From Candidatus Tayloriibacteriota bacterium (GTDB taxonomy: Bacteria; Patescibacteriota; Minisyncoccia; Phycocordibacterales; PALSA-1337): a stretch of 13,214 bases of DNA. The notes beneath the pieces were generated by a model. It did no database searches and was not told where the DNA came from. It saw only the letters and a program-made list of their open reading frames with translations. The DNA lies in assembly GCA_026395095.1 (NCBI GenBank), contig JAPLZI010000025.1, forward strand, positions 1 to 13,214, written 5' to 3'. Shown here in pieces: positions 1 to 5,925 of the stretch. The position numbers and the translations under genes were made by a program. Each line of letters opens with the position of its first letter. Position 1 is the stretch's first letter.

Positions 1-198
1 ACGTTCAACCTCACAGATGAAGAGAAATACCTTTTGTTGGAGTCAGATGTAGGAGAGGGTATATTCTTCGTAGGTTTGAAGCATATTGCTATACAAATTC
101 GTGCCTCATACACAGAGGATCAGATAATAACCACCAATCCACAACAAATCATTGAGATAGAAAAAGCTAAGAAAGATCTAGAGAATGCAGGCGGATAA
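1..198 (+). CDS. VirB4/TraC-like type IV secretion ATPase, C-terminal end (partial)
   Basis: An open frame enters from the left edge and stops with TAA at 196-198, leaving 65 residues. The fragment has the closing pattern I associate with VirB4/TraC ATPases of CPR genomes: an F-N-L-T-D-E-E start, a glycine-containing turn (VGEGIFFVG), a strand ending in IQIRAS, and then an IITTNPQQI segment before a charged tail. VirB4 ATPases work at the inner membrane and power substrate or pilus-subunit movement in type IV secretion and conjugation. The Walker motifs lie outside the window, so the assignment rests on the tail and on the downstream genes, which include a T4SS pilin-like protein. A TraC/TrbE-type relative is equally possible. 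The gene ends 41 nt before the next start. Confidence 0.6.
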   Translation, partial: TFNLTDEEKYLLLESDVGEGIFFVGLKHIAIQIRASYTEDQIITTNPQQIIEIEKAKKDLENAGG

Positions 199-222
199 GT
201 CTGCGAGATGGCGGGGTGAGGG

Positions 223-231
223 TGTTATAAT
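223..231 (+). promoter_or_regulatory. Extended -10 promoter element, probable leaderless start
   Basis: TGTTATAAT is a perfect extended -10 motif (TG, one base, TATAAT). No convincing -35 box is seen 16-18 nt upstream. The last T of the hexamer is 8 nt before the ATG at 240, so transcription would begin within about one or two bases of the start codon. No Shine-Dalgarno sequence is present, which fits a leaderless transcript. The gene may also be read through from the ATPase gene upstream. Confidence 0.6.
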
Positions 232-239
232 AGGAAATT

Positions 240-734
240 ATGGCAAACCAGCCACAAAAAAGAACATTCCGCTGGATTGTTTTGTATTCCTTGACCGGTT
301 TGGTTGATGCAGCTCAAATCGTCATGGATTTTTTTGTTGTTGGCATAGCCGTTAGCGAGGCGCTCGAAGCGGTGATGCCTTTTGTGATCGCCGGTCTATG
401 TTTGCTGTTCAAAATTAAACTAACTTTTGTTAGGGGTCTCGTCATAGTTGGTGGAGTCGCGGCTGATGCTATTACCGGTGGGCTTGCTCCTTTCTGGGTA
501 GCGGTTATTTTGTTCCTACACAGAGATGTCAACAAAGAAGAAGCCGGGCTTGCCGCACAAAAAGGCCAGGATGAACAAATGCAGAATAGGGGGCGGGCTC
601 CATTAAATCAGGGTGGGGTACGACAGCCAGTCCAGGAAATCGAAGAAAGTAAAAGTACACCTAGACAGCCCTTAAATGTAGACGGAATGAGACAGCCTGT
701 TATGAGGGGTGATATACCCACACACTTAAATTAA
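240..734 (+). CDS. Small polytopic membrane protein of the T4SS-like operon, with a repeated RQPV tail
   Basis: The protein has 164 residues and I do not recognise a named family. Residues about 12-95 are hydrophobic and probably form three or four membrane helices, roughly 12-35, 42-58, 63-76 and 80-93. A glycine-rich motif (DAITGGLAPFWV, residues 75-86) sits between the last two. The rest is a polar, probably disordered tail. It carries two related 12-residue segments, APLNQGGVRQPV (120-131) and QPLNVDGMRQPV (143-154), 23 residues apart. The ATG at 240 is chosen because it follows an extended -10 element by 8 nt. The gene lies between a VirB4-like ATPase and a secreted protein, so a role as a membrane component of the same machine, such as a VirB3- or VirB6-like accessory, is plausible but is inference only. 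Confidence 0.65.
   Translation: MANQPQKRTFRWIVLYSLTGLVDAAQIVMDFFVVGIAVSEALEAVMPFVIAGLCLLFKIKLTFVRGLVIVGGVAADAITGGLAPFWVAVILFLHRDVNKEEAGLAAQKGQDEQMQNRGRAPLNQGGVRQPVQEIEESKSTPRQPLNVDGMRQPVMRGDIPTHLN
597..701 (+). repeat. Two-copy intragenic repeat (PLN..G.RQPV)
   Basis: Positions 597-632 and 666-701 encode two copies of a 12-residue motif sharing PLN, a glycine and RQPV at fixed spacing. The DNA copies have diverged at several synonymous and non-synonymous sites, so the peptide appears to be conserved rather than the DNA. This suggests a short linear binding motif in the tail of the membrane protein. Confidence 0.6.
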
Positions 735-748
735 AAGTTTTTCTTTCA

Positions 749-757
749 TGGTAAAAT
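749..757 (+). promoter_or_regulatory. Extended -10 promoter element before the Ig-like protein gene
   Basis: TGGTAAAAT fits the extended -10 pattern (TG, one base, TAAAAT; 5 of 6 matches to TATAAT). It ends 7 nt before the ATG at 765, so the predicted transcription start falls on or next to that codon. This argues for 765 rather than the in-frame ATG at 759, which would lie upstream of the transcript start. No -35 box or Shine-Dalgarno sequence is visible. Confidence 0.45.
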
Positions 758-764
758 AATGGGG

Positions 765-1793
765 ATGTCTTTTAAACCACTAATTTTACTGGGTTTCTCA
801 ATAGTTCTCCTGAGTTCTGCATCTTTTGCACAGGCGCAAGGTATTCCTAACACTATCGGCGGACTAGAGCTCACTCCATCTATTTCAAATCCTTCACCCG
901 GTCAAAGCGTCACAATCACAGTGAGAAGCTATAGCGTGGATATCAATTCCGCGACGCTGACATGGACTGCGGATGGTAAAACCCTAGAAACGGGGATTGG
1001 TTCAACTGTCGTTACAGTCAAAGCTCCGGCCCTAGGAAAAAAGTTGACCGTGAATGTTACAGCAGTCATGCCGGATGGTACTTCATTTAGAAATGAGTTA
1101 ATTTTGACTTCTGGATCTATCGATATGATCATCGAAACGAACGGCTATAGACCGACCACATTCCTAGGAAAGCTTCCCGTTGTATACCAAAACACAGTAA
1201 AAATCGTGGCTGTACCGCATTTAGCTAATTCTAGTGGAACTGAATATGACCCGAAGACTTTGCTTTATAAATGGGATCAGAACGGCAACGCTATGGAAGA
1301 CCTCTCTGGTTATGGCAAGCAGTCTGTGAGTATTCCTGGAACTCTAATACCAAGGCCTTATGTCATGTCCGTCACCGTCCTTACCCGTGACGAAAACGCT
1401 CAAGGGGTCGGATATATATCAGTGACACCAGGTTCTCCATCGCTAGTATTTTACAAAAATGATCCGCTGTATGGACCTCTATATAACAATGCGATAATGA
1501 ATACAATGTATCTAGGATCACAACGGGAGACTGGGGTTCTGGCGGTTCCATATGGATTCAATGCTCCTGCTTCTGGCCTAGGAAATCTTTCGTTGACTTG
1601 GTTCATAAACGGTGGGGAACATCCAGAACTTTCTTCCAATCAGTCAGTTACCTTGCGAGCACCAGATGCGTCCGCTGGTTCCTCAAATATACAGCTCAAT
1701 ATCGCTAATGGAAAAGATATTTTGCAGAAAGCGTCGGCTTCATTTCAGGCAGTGTTTAGCGCTAGTGCAACAAATCAACCAGTTACTTTTTAA
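765..1793 (+). CDS. Secreted or surface protein with Ig-like beta-sandwich domains
   Basis: The protein has 342 residues from the ATG at 765 (344 from the in-frame ATG at 759). It opens with a typical Sec signal peptide: a lysine, a hydrophobic core (LILLGFSIVLLSSA) and a likely cleavage site after an AQA-type motif near residue 24. The mature part is rich in beta-strand-forming residues. Residues about 27-115 look like an Ig-like or PKD-like sandwich, with a PSPGQSVTITV strand and a LTWTADGK strand. A second region has a LLYKWDQNGN strand and a third a LTWFINGG strand, suggesting three repeated sandwich domains. No catalytic motif is visible. Proteins of this type commonly follow VirB4-like genes in CPR operons, so an exported envelope component or adhesin is likely. 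It is followed after 5 nt by the pilin-like gene. Confidence 0.7.
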   Translation: MSFKPLILLGFSIVLLSSASFAQAQGIPNTIGGLELTPSISNPSPGQSVTITVRSYSVDINSATLTWTADGKTLETGIGSTVVTVKAPALGKKLTVNVTAVMPDGTSFRNELILTSGSIDMIIETNGYRPTTFLGKLPVVYQNTVKIVAVPHLANSSGTEYDPKTLLYKWDQNGNAMEDLSGYGKQSVSIPGTLIPRPYVMSVTVLTRDENAQGVGYISVTPGSPSLVFYKNDPLYGPLYNNAIMNTMYLGSQRETGVLAVPYGFNAPASGLGNLSLTWFINGGEHPELSSNQSVTLRAPDASAGSSNIQLNIANGKDILQKASASFQAVFSASATNQPVTF

Positions 1794-1798
1794 ATACC

Positions 1799-3205
1799 AT
1801 GAAAACAAAAACAAATTTAATAGCTGCCGCTCTGTTTGTATTTATTATGCTCCCGTCTATCAGTCAAGCACAGCAGACCTATACGGCACTTGAACCATTG
1901 CCATGCATAGAGGGGGGAGGGATAACCTGTACAGCCGCCGAAAAGATAGCTGGTAAAACTACCTTCAATTTTGAAAATTACGTCCAGTACATATTCAACT
2001 TAGTCATCTTTCTCGCCGCCGCTTCGGCCGTATTTATGATCGTTTTCGGTGGTCTACAGTATATGACTACAGAGGCATGGACTGGGAAGGGTGCTGCCTT
2101 AGAAAAAGTCAAAAATGCTATATATGGACTGCTCCTAGTTCTGGGTTCATATCTAATATTACGCACTATAGACCCAAGATTGGTGGCCATACCAAATACG
2201 CTAGTTGCGCCGTTGAATATTGACTATAGTAAATACGACTCCATAGCAAGTCTATTTAACACATTAGACAAGCTAGGCAATCAACTAGACAAACTAGCAG
2301 AAAGAAATAAACAAATCCTTAGAGATGTAACCGTAGCACGAGAGCAAGTAGCTGGTTTGGAAGCAGATAAAGTCAAAAAATGTGAGGAATTACGCAGCTC
2401 ATTAAATGACCAAAACTTTTATGTCGAAGACTCAAGTAGTTGTGATAACTTATTAAAGCAAGCAACAGAAGCTGGTTTTTCTCAAGATCTTGTAAGACAA
2501 GTCGCTTCACTCAATGATCAAATAAATACTCAAAAAATACAAATCGCCACAAAAGTCGGTGTTGGAACAATGACTGATGAAATATTAAGTTGCGCCGCCG
2601 GAACAAGTTTTGATACATGTAGAAATAGGATACTGGGCTTCAGAACAAAATATGCAAATCAACTAGGAGATCTGAGTAATGATCCGGCACTAAAAGCAAA
2701 TCTAGATGATTACGCTCGGTATGCAGCCGTCATGGCCTATGTGAATAGCCAAGTTAGTTTAGCAGTTGACGCAACCACTCTAACAGCCGTCCAGGCCGGA
2801 ATACAAGCAGCTGGGGTTGGAGCAATAACACTCGCCGCGACTGGTGCAGGTGCAGTAACAGGCGCAGTAGGTGGTGCCGTTACTGTTGGGGCTGGGGGTG
2901 CAGTGGCGGGATCAGCTGTACATCTAGTAGGTACAACTGCAGGCGCAGTAGTAGGTGGGGTTGTGGGTGGAGTGGCAGGTGGAGTGGCAGGTGCGGGTAC
3001 AGGTGGAGTCGTAGGAAATATTTACGCTAATGACTTATTGAGACGACTCAATAACGCAAGAGCAACTCCTTATGTAGCTGAGGCCATAAATAACATAAAA
3101 AACTATACAAAGCCAACAATAGCATCAATAATAAATCCTCAATTAAAATTTGAAACTCAAGCACAAGTTGATGCGATTGTAGCCGGCTTAACTCCTAAAA
3201 AATGA
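1799..3205 (+). CDS. T4SS pilin-like protein fused to coiled-coil and glycine-zipper regions
   Basis: The protein has 468 residues. Residues 1-25 form a signal peptide ending SQA-Q. Two hydrophobic helices, about 62-87 and 106-123, flank a short loop. The pattern IVFGGLQYMT, a lysine-rich loop and an AIYGLLLVLGSYLILRTIDP ending is that of the VirB2/TrbC-like T4SS pilin domain of CPR bacteria. Normal pilins of this class stop soon after. Here a long extension follows: a probable coiled coil at about 146-198 and 228-250, six cysteines in the precursor (36, 44, 195, 215, 265, 274), and a low-complexity Gly/Ala/Val stretch at 338-407 with repeated GxxxG-type spacing, which could insert in a membrane. 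The C-terminus is polar. The start lies 5 nt after the previous stop without a Shine-Dalgarno sequence, suggesting coupled translation; the stop overlaps the next start. The pilin domain is well supported, but the role of the extension is unknown. Confidence 0.7.
   Translation: MKTKTNLIAAALFVFIMLPSISQAQQTYTALEPLPCIEGGGITCTAAEKIAGKTTFNFENYVQYIFNLVIFLAAASAVFMIVFGGLQYMTTEAWTGKGAALEKVKNAIYGLLLVLGSYLILRTIDPRLVAIPNTLVAPLNIDYSKYDSIASLFNTLDKLGNQLDKLAERNKQILRDVTVAREQVAGLEADKVKKCEELRSSLNDQNFYVEDSSSCDNLLKQATEAGFSQDLVRQVASLNDQINTQKIQIATKVGVGTMTDEILSCAAGTSFDTCRNRILGFRTKYANQLGDLSNDPALKANLDDYARYAAVMAYVNSQVSLAVDATTLTAVQAGIQAAGVGAITLAATGAGAVTGAVGGAVTVGAGGAVAGSAVHLVGTTAGAVVGGVVGGVAGGVAGAGTGGVVGNIYANDLLRRLNNARATPYVAEAINNIKNYTKPTIASIINPQLKFETQAQVDAIVAGLTPKK
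2966..2989 (+). repeat. Perfect 12-bp tandem duplication in the glycine-zipper coding region
   Basis: GGTGGAGTGGCA occurs twice head to tail and encodes Gly-Gly-Val-Ala twice (residues 390-397). It sits inside a longer GT-rich tract, about 2830-3010, that codes for the Gly/Ala/Val segment. A unit length that is a multiple of three allows copy-number change without a frameshift. Confidence 0.75.
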
Positions 3206-4494
3206 AACTCCGCAACCTCCTAATCTCACTGTTCATCATCATCCTGCTAGCCGCGGCGGGTTGGGCTTATTGGTATTTCCTGATGGGTCCGACGAAGATT
3301 CCGGCCAAGCCAGGAGACACTGGCACACCCGGTGGTTTCCAGCCAATAAACAGGCCAGGAGGCAATACAGGCGGAACTGGTGGCACTGGGAACACCGGTA
3401 CTACAACTGGAAACATACCGACAGGAATTCAGCAAGTAAAAATTCCTTCTTTGAGACTCCTTAGCGGCACGCCAGTAGGTGGATACAGTGCTTCAACCAC
3501 AGCTTCAACAACCAATATCCGTTGGGTGGATCGGGGAAGAGGAAATGTCTATCAGGCAAGCTCTAATTCCCTGACGATCACTACATTATCCAACACAGTA
3601 GTTCCAAAAATATTCGCTAGTGTCTGGAACAAAAACCTGACTTCATTCATAGCCTCTATTTTCGAAAACACTGAACTGGTCCCGATAACTGTTTATTCTG
3701 AACTCATACCAAGGACAAACAAAACGGCGGCCGCAACCACAACACCTTCAACTTCATCTGCTCCATTTGATCTGCGAGGCAAAAGCATTACCGGTAACGT
3801 TATCGGCTATGCCGCTTCGCCAGATAGGAGCCAACTTTTCACTATGATGAATGAAAACGGTAACGGAGTCGGCTATGTTTCCTCATTTAGTGCCACAAGT
3901 CCGACCAGATTATTCACCACACCCCTTACAGAAGTAAATGTTTCCTGGCCGTCAGACAATATCATCGCTATTACCACGAAAGGGTCAACCAATCACAGTG
4001 GTTTCCTTTATTTTGTGAATCCAAAGACTGGGGTTTGGACTAAAGTTCTTGGCCCACTCCCCGGATTAAGCACCCGCGTAAACCAAACTGGTAAATACAT
4101 CATCTACTCCGCCACTGGAAAAAACAACGATGTCATGACCGGCATATACTCCATGGCCGCCGGCACAACAACCGAGGCTGTTATTCGCACTCTCGCTGAC
4201 AAATGCACCTGGGGCAAGTTCTACAAAGAACTCGTTTACTGCGGCGTCCCATCACAATCAGTCTCCGGCAGATATCCGGATGACTGGTACCTCGGAACTC
4301 TTTCAACTATAGATAAAATATGGCAGGTCAATGCAATAACAGGGGAGGCAAGACTCGTTTCTTCCCTTATAGACCAGTCCGACCGCATCCTGAATGTATT
4401 TAATCTAGAAACCGACCCAAAGGACATGTATCTATTCTTCATGAACAAAAATGACCTGTCTCTGTGGTCATTGGATCTAGTCAAATCTAACTAG
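3202..4494 (+). CDS. Membrane-anchored, beta-propeller-like extracytoplasmic protein
   Basis: The protein has 430 residues. An N-terminal helix, about 5-28, with preceding positive charges forms a signal anchor. It is followed by a flexible Gly/Thr/Pro-rich linker (about 33-75). The remainder consists of repeated short beta-strand blocks with turns such as NIRWVDRGRGNVY, AASPDRSQLF and FVNPKTGVW, which resemble TolB/WD40-like propeller blades. Residues 335-365 hold two cysteines (335, 347) and a YPDDWYLG motif that I associate with this uncharacterised CPR family. No enzymatic motif is visible. The ATG overlaps the stop of the pilin-like gene (ATGA), so the two are translationally coupled. 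The context suggests an envelope-exposed partner of the secretion or pilus machinery. The stop lies only 2 nt from the converging yidC stop. Confidence 0.65.
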   Translation: MKLRNLLISLFIIILLAAAGWAYWYFLMGPTKIPAKPGDTGTPGGFQPINRPGGNTGGTGGTGNTGTTTGNIPTGIQQVKIPSLRLLSGTPVGGYSASTTASTTNIRWVDRGRGNVYQASSNSLTITTLSNTVVPKIFASVWNKNLTSFIASIFENTELVPITVYSELIPRTNKTAAATTTPSTSSAPFDLRGKSITGNVIGYAASPDRSQLFTMMNENGNGVGYVSSFSATSPTRLFTTPLTEVNVSWPSDNIIAITTKGSTNHSGFLYFVNPKTGVWTKVLGPLPGLSTRVNQTGKYIIYSATGKNNDVMTGIYSMAAGTTTEAVIRTLADKCTWGKFYKELVYCGVPSQSVSGRYPDDWYLGTLSTIDKIWQVNAITGEARLVSSLIDQSDRILNVFNLETDPKDMYLFFMNKNDLSLWSLDLVKSN

Positions 4495-4496
4495 TT

Positions 4497-5288
4497 TTAG
4501 ACTCTTATATGCTTCTTGCGTATGTAAAGCTCCTGTAAGAGTGTTACGAGGGAGCTCGTCATCCAGTATAAGGCTATTATTGATGAAGCACCAGGGAAGG
4601 TGGCCGGGATGATCCAGTATATAGAGGCGAAAGCCAAAATAGGTACAAAATACTTCATCTGTGTGTTCATGGAACTGGCGATATTCGCCATATCCGGCAC
4701 GCCAGATTTTTTCTGGGGAGCTGAAGCCTGTGTCTGTGACGCCAAGGAATATTTGAGCTGGAAGAATTGAACGAAACCTGTAGCGAGACCCAATATCAAA
4801 CCAGATGTAACCTTGAAACCTAGAAATAGGACATAAAAGACTGGGCTATCAGGTCTAGTTAAGTCAAAAATACCCAGAAACATTGTTTTTAGAACCGGTA
4901 CTGAAATAAAATCATAAAGTAGCGTAGTGTCTATAGTTGGAATGATTTTATAAAACACCGATATCAAAGCAAACAAAATCGGTAATTGAATAATAAGCAG
5001 TAAAATACCTGAAAAAGGCTTCACTTTCTTGAGTTTGTATAACTCCATGACCTTTTGGGCTTGAAGTTGCTTATCATTTGCATACTGGCTTCTTATTTTT
5101 GTAGCTTCTGGTTCGATCTCCTTCATACGAACTTGCGTAAGTAAAGCTGATTTAGAAAGGGGGTACAAAATGACCTTGACGATTACAGTAAAGATAATAA
5201 CAGCTATACCCACATCAACCCACGGTAATAGGTTCATTATACCAATCAGGCCATTGTAGAGCGGGCGGAATATTATTTCGTTATACAT
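4497..5288 (-). CDS. yidC: Membrane protein insertase YidC/Oxa1
   Basis: The 263-residue protein inserts and folds membrane proteins, alone or with SecYEG. It is the short form without the large periplasmic domain of Gram-negative enzymes. Visible features are a first core helix (about 24-44), a charged cytoplasmic hairpin (about 50-92), a LLLIIQLPILFALISVFYK helix (about 95-114), a third helix around 150-180, and two closing helices (about 211-254) containing ALYWMTSSLVTLLQ. The conserved positive residue in the first core helix, usually arginine, aligns with Lys38, so the charge is kept. The start is the ATG 11 nt after the rnpA stop, in the conserved order rpmH-rnpA-yidC. I see no clear Shine-Dalgarno sequence or promoter of its own, so cotranscription with rnpA is likely. 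Confidence 0.93.
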   Translation of the reverse strand: MYNEIIFRPLYNGLIGIMNLLPWVDVGIAVIIFTVIVKVILYPLSKSALLTQVRMKEIEPEATKIRSQYANDKQLQAQKVMELYKLKKVKPFSGILLLIIQLPILFALISVFYKIIPTIDTTLLYDFISVPVLKTMFLGIFDLTRPDSPVFYVLFLGFKVTSGLILGLATGFVQFFQLKYSLASQTQASAPQKKSGVPDMANIASSMNTQMKYFVPILAFASIYWIIPATFPGASSIIALYWMTSSLVTLLQELYIRKKHIRV

Positions 5289-5299
5289 GTCAGGTAATA

Positions 5300-5641
5300 C
5301 TAGCGCAAAAGACCCGCTTTCACAAAAAGGGTCTCAACTTCTTGCCTAAACTCTACGGTTTTTGTTTTTAATGCGCCCTGCTTCGCAAAAACAAGAACCA
5401 GATGTCCTGGTACGGTTTTCAACACAAGTGGTCGCATCGCTTCATATATACAACGGCGTACACGGTGTCGAAGGACTGATGTCTTGGCGATTTTTACCGG
5501 TACGATAGCCGCGAACCGCGAAGGACTTTGTTTGTTTTCATTTAAAACCCTCATAAGCAAAAGAGGGGAGTGCAAAACTCTCCCTTTTTTGATGATACCT
5601 TCGAATTGTCTCCCGGAAATTCTATTTGATCGGCGAAGCAT
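5300..5641 (-). CDS. rnpA: Ribonuclease P protein component
   Basis: The 113-residue basic protein is the protein subunit of RNase P, which helps the catalytic RNA remove 5' leaders from precursor tRNAs. The family pattern is present: a basic N-terminus (LRRSNRISGRQFEGIIKKGR), a central strand, and the basic helix KTSVLRHRVRRCIYEAMR at residues 53-70. The usual RNR core of this helix reads RHR here, with histidine at residue 59 in place of asparagine; the flanking arginines are kept. Length is normal. It lies 24 nt downstream of rpmH and 11 nt upstream of yidC. A perfect TATAAT ends 6 nt before the start codon, so the gene may also have its own leaderless promoter. Confidence 0.92.
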   Translation of the reverse strand: MLRRSNRISGRQFEGIIKKGRVLHSPLLLMRVLNENKQSPSRFAAIVPVKIAKTSVLRHRVRRCIYEAMRPLVLKTVPGHLVLVFAKQGALKTKTVEFRQEVETLFVKAGLLR

Positions 5642-5647
5642 GGACCG

Positions 5648-5653
5648 ATTATA
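5648..5653 (-). promoter_or_regulatory. Candidate -10 element 6 nt upstream of rnpA
   Basis: On the minus strand the rpmH-rnpA gap contains a perfect TATAAT, then six bases and the rnpA ATG. There is no TG extension and no good -35 box, because the region 17 nt upstream is the rpmH coding end. The close spacing to ATG repeats the arrangement seen at 240 and 765, which is the main argument for it. It could be chance in a short AT-containing gap. Confidence 0.4.
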
Positions 5654-5665
5654 GCGCGGCTAGGT

Positions 5666-5800
5666 TTATACCGCTATGCGCTTGCGTCCTTTGGCACGGC
5701 GCCTAGACAAGGCTTTTTTTCCACCCTGCGTCTTCATCCGCACCAAAAAACCGTGGGACTTCGCGCGCTTTCGCTTTTTCGGCTGATAAGTTATTGACAT
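5666..5800 (-). CDS. rpmH: 50S ribosomal protein L34
   Basis: This short gene encodes 44 residues starting MSITYQPKKRKRAKSHGF and ending RRRAKGRKRIAV. The YQPKKRKR start, the HGFLVRMKT segment and the GGKKALSRRRAKGRK tail match the L34 consensus along its whole length, so it is complete. L34 is a small, very basic component of the large ribosomal subunit. The start is the ATG at 5798-5800 and the stop is TAA at 5666-5668. It heads the conserved rpmH-rnpA-yidC cluster, divergent from dnaA, which is the usual arrangement at a bacterial origin. No Shine-Dalgarno sequence precedes it; a weak TAATAT box lies 9 nt upstream of the ATG on the minus strand. Confidence 0.97.
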   Translation of the reverse strand: MSITYQPKKRKRAKSHGFLVRMKTQGGKKALSRRRAKGRKRIAV

Positions 5801-5848
5801 GATGAATAGATATTACATTAGTTCTCAATAAAAACAAATGTTCACAAT

Positions 5849-5857
5849 TTATCAACA
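5849..5857 (+). other. DnaA-box-like 9-mer upstream of dnaA
   Basis: TTATCAACA differs from the TTATCCACA consensus at one position. It lies in the divergent rpmH-dnaA gap, 69 nt before the dnaA start. A second core, TCCACA at 5871-5876, follows 13 nt downstream, but its 5' half does not match. Such sites could serve dnaA autoregulation or form the left half of the origin. Confidence 0.45.
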
Positions 5858-5878
5858 TGTTTTTTATAGTTCCACAAG

Positions 5879-5906
5879 TAGGCAGAATCATAAACAGGTA
5901 TATACT
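5879..5906 (+). promoter_or_regulatory. Candidate dnaA promoter
   Basis: TAGGCA (5879-5884, 4 of 6 matches to TTGACA) and TATACT (5901-5906, 5 of 6 to TATAAT) are separated by 16 nt. Transcription would start near 5913 and give a leader of about 13 nt before the ATG at 5926, again without a Shine-Dalgarno sequence. Matches are moderate and the region is AT-rich, so this is tentative. Confidence 0.35.
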
Positions 5907-5925
5907 TATTTTTGCTCAATATCCT

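Noticed and set aside
1612..1893. Frame-shifted plus-strand open frame across the end of the Ig-like gene and the start of the pilin-like gene
   Set aside because: Both overlapped genes have clear signal peptides and continuous domains; this frame has neither.
4501..4542. ACTCTTA/TAAGAGT inverted repeat near the yidC end, considered as a terminator
   Set aside because: The arms are 7 bp apart by 28 nt, lie inside the yidC coding end, and lack a T-tract.
5857..5925. Upstream in-frame ATG that would lengthen DnaA by 23 residues
   Set aside because: The added residues are hydrophobic and unlike any DnaA N-terminus, and they overlap the DnaA-box-like site; the ATG at 5926 gives a normal domain I start.
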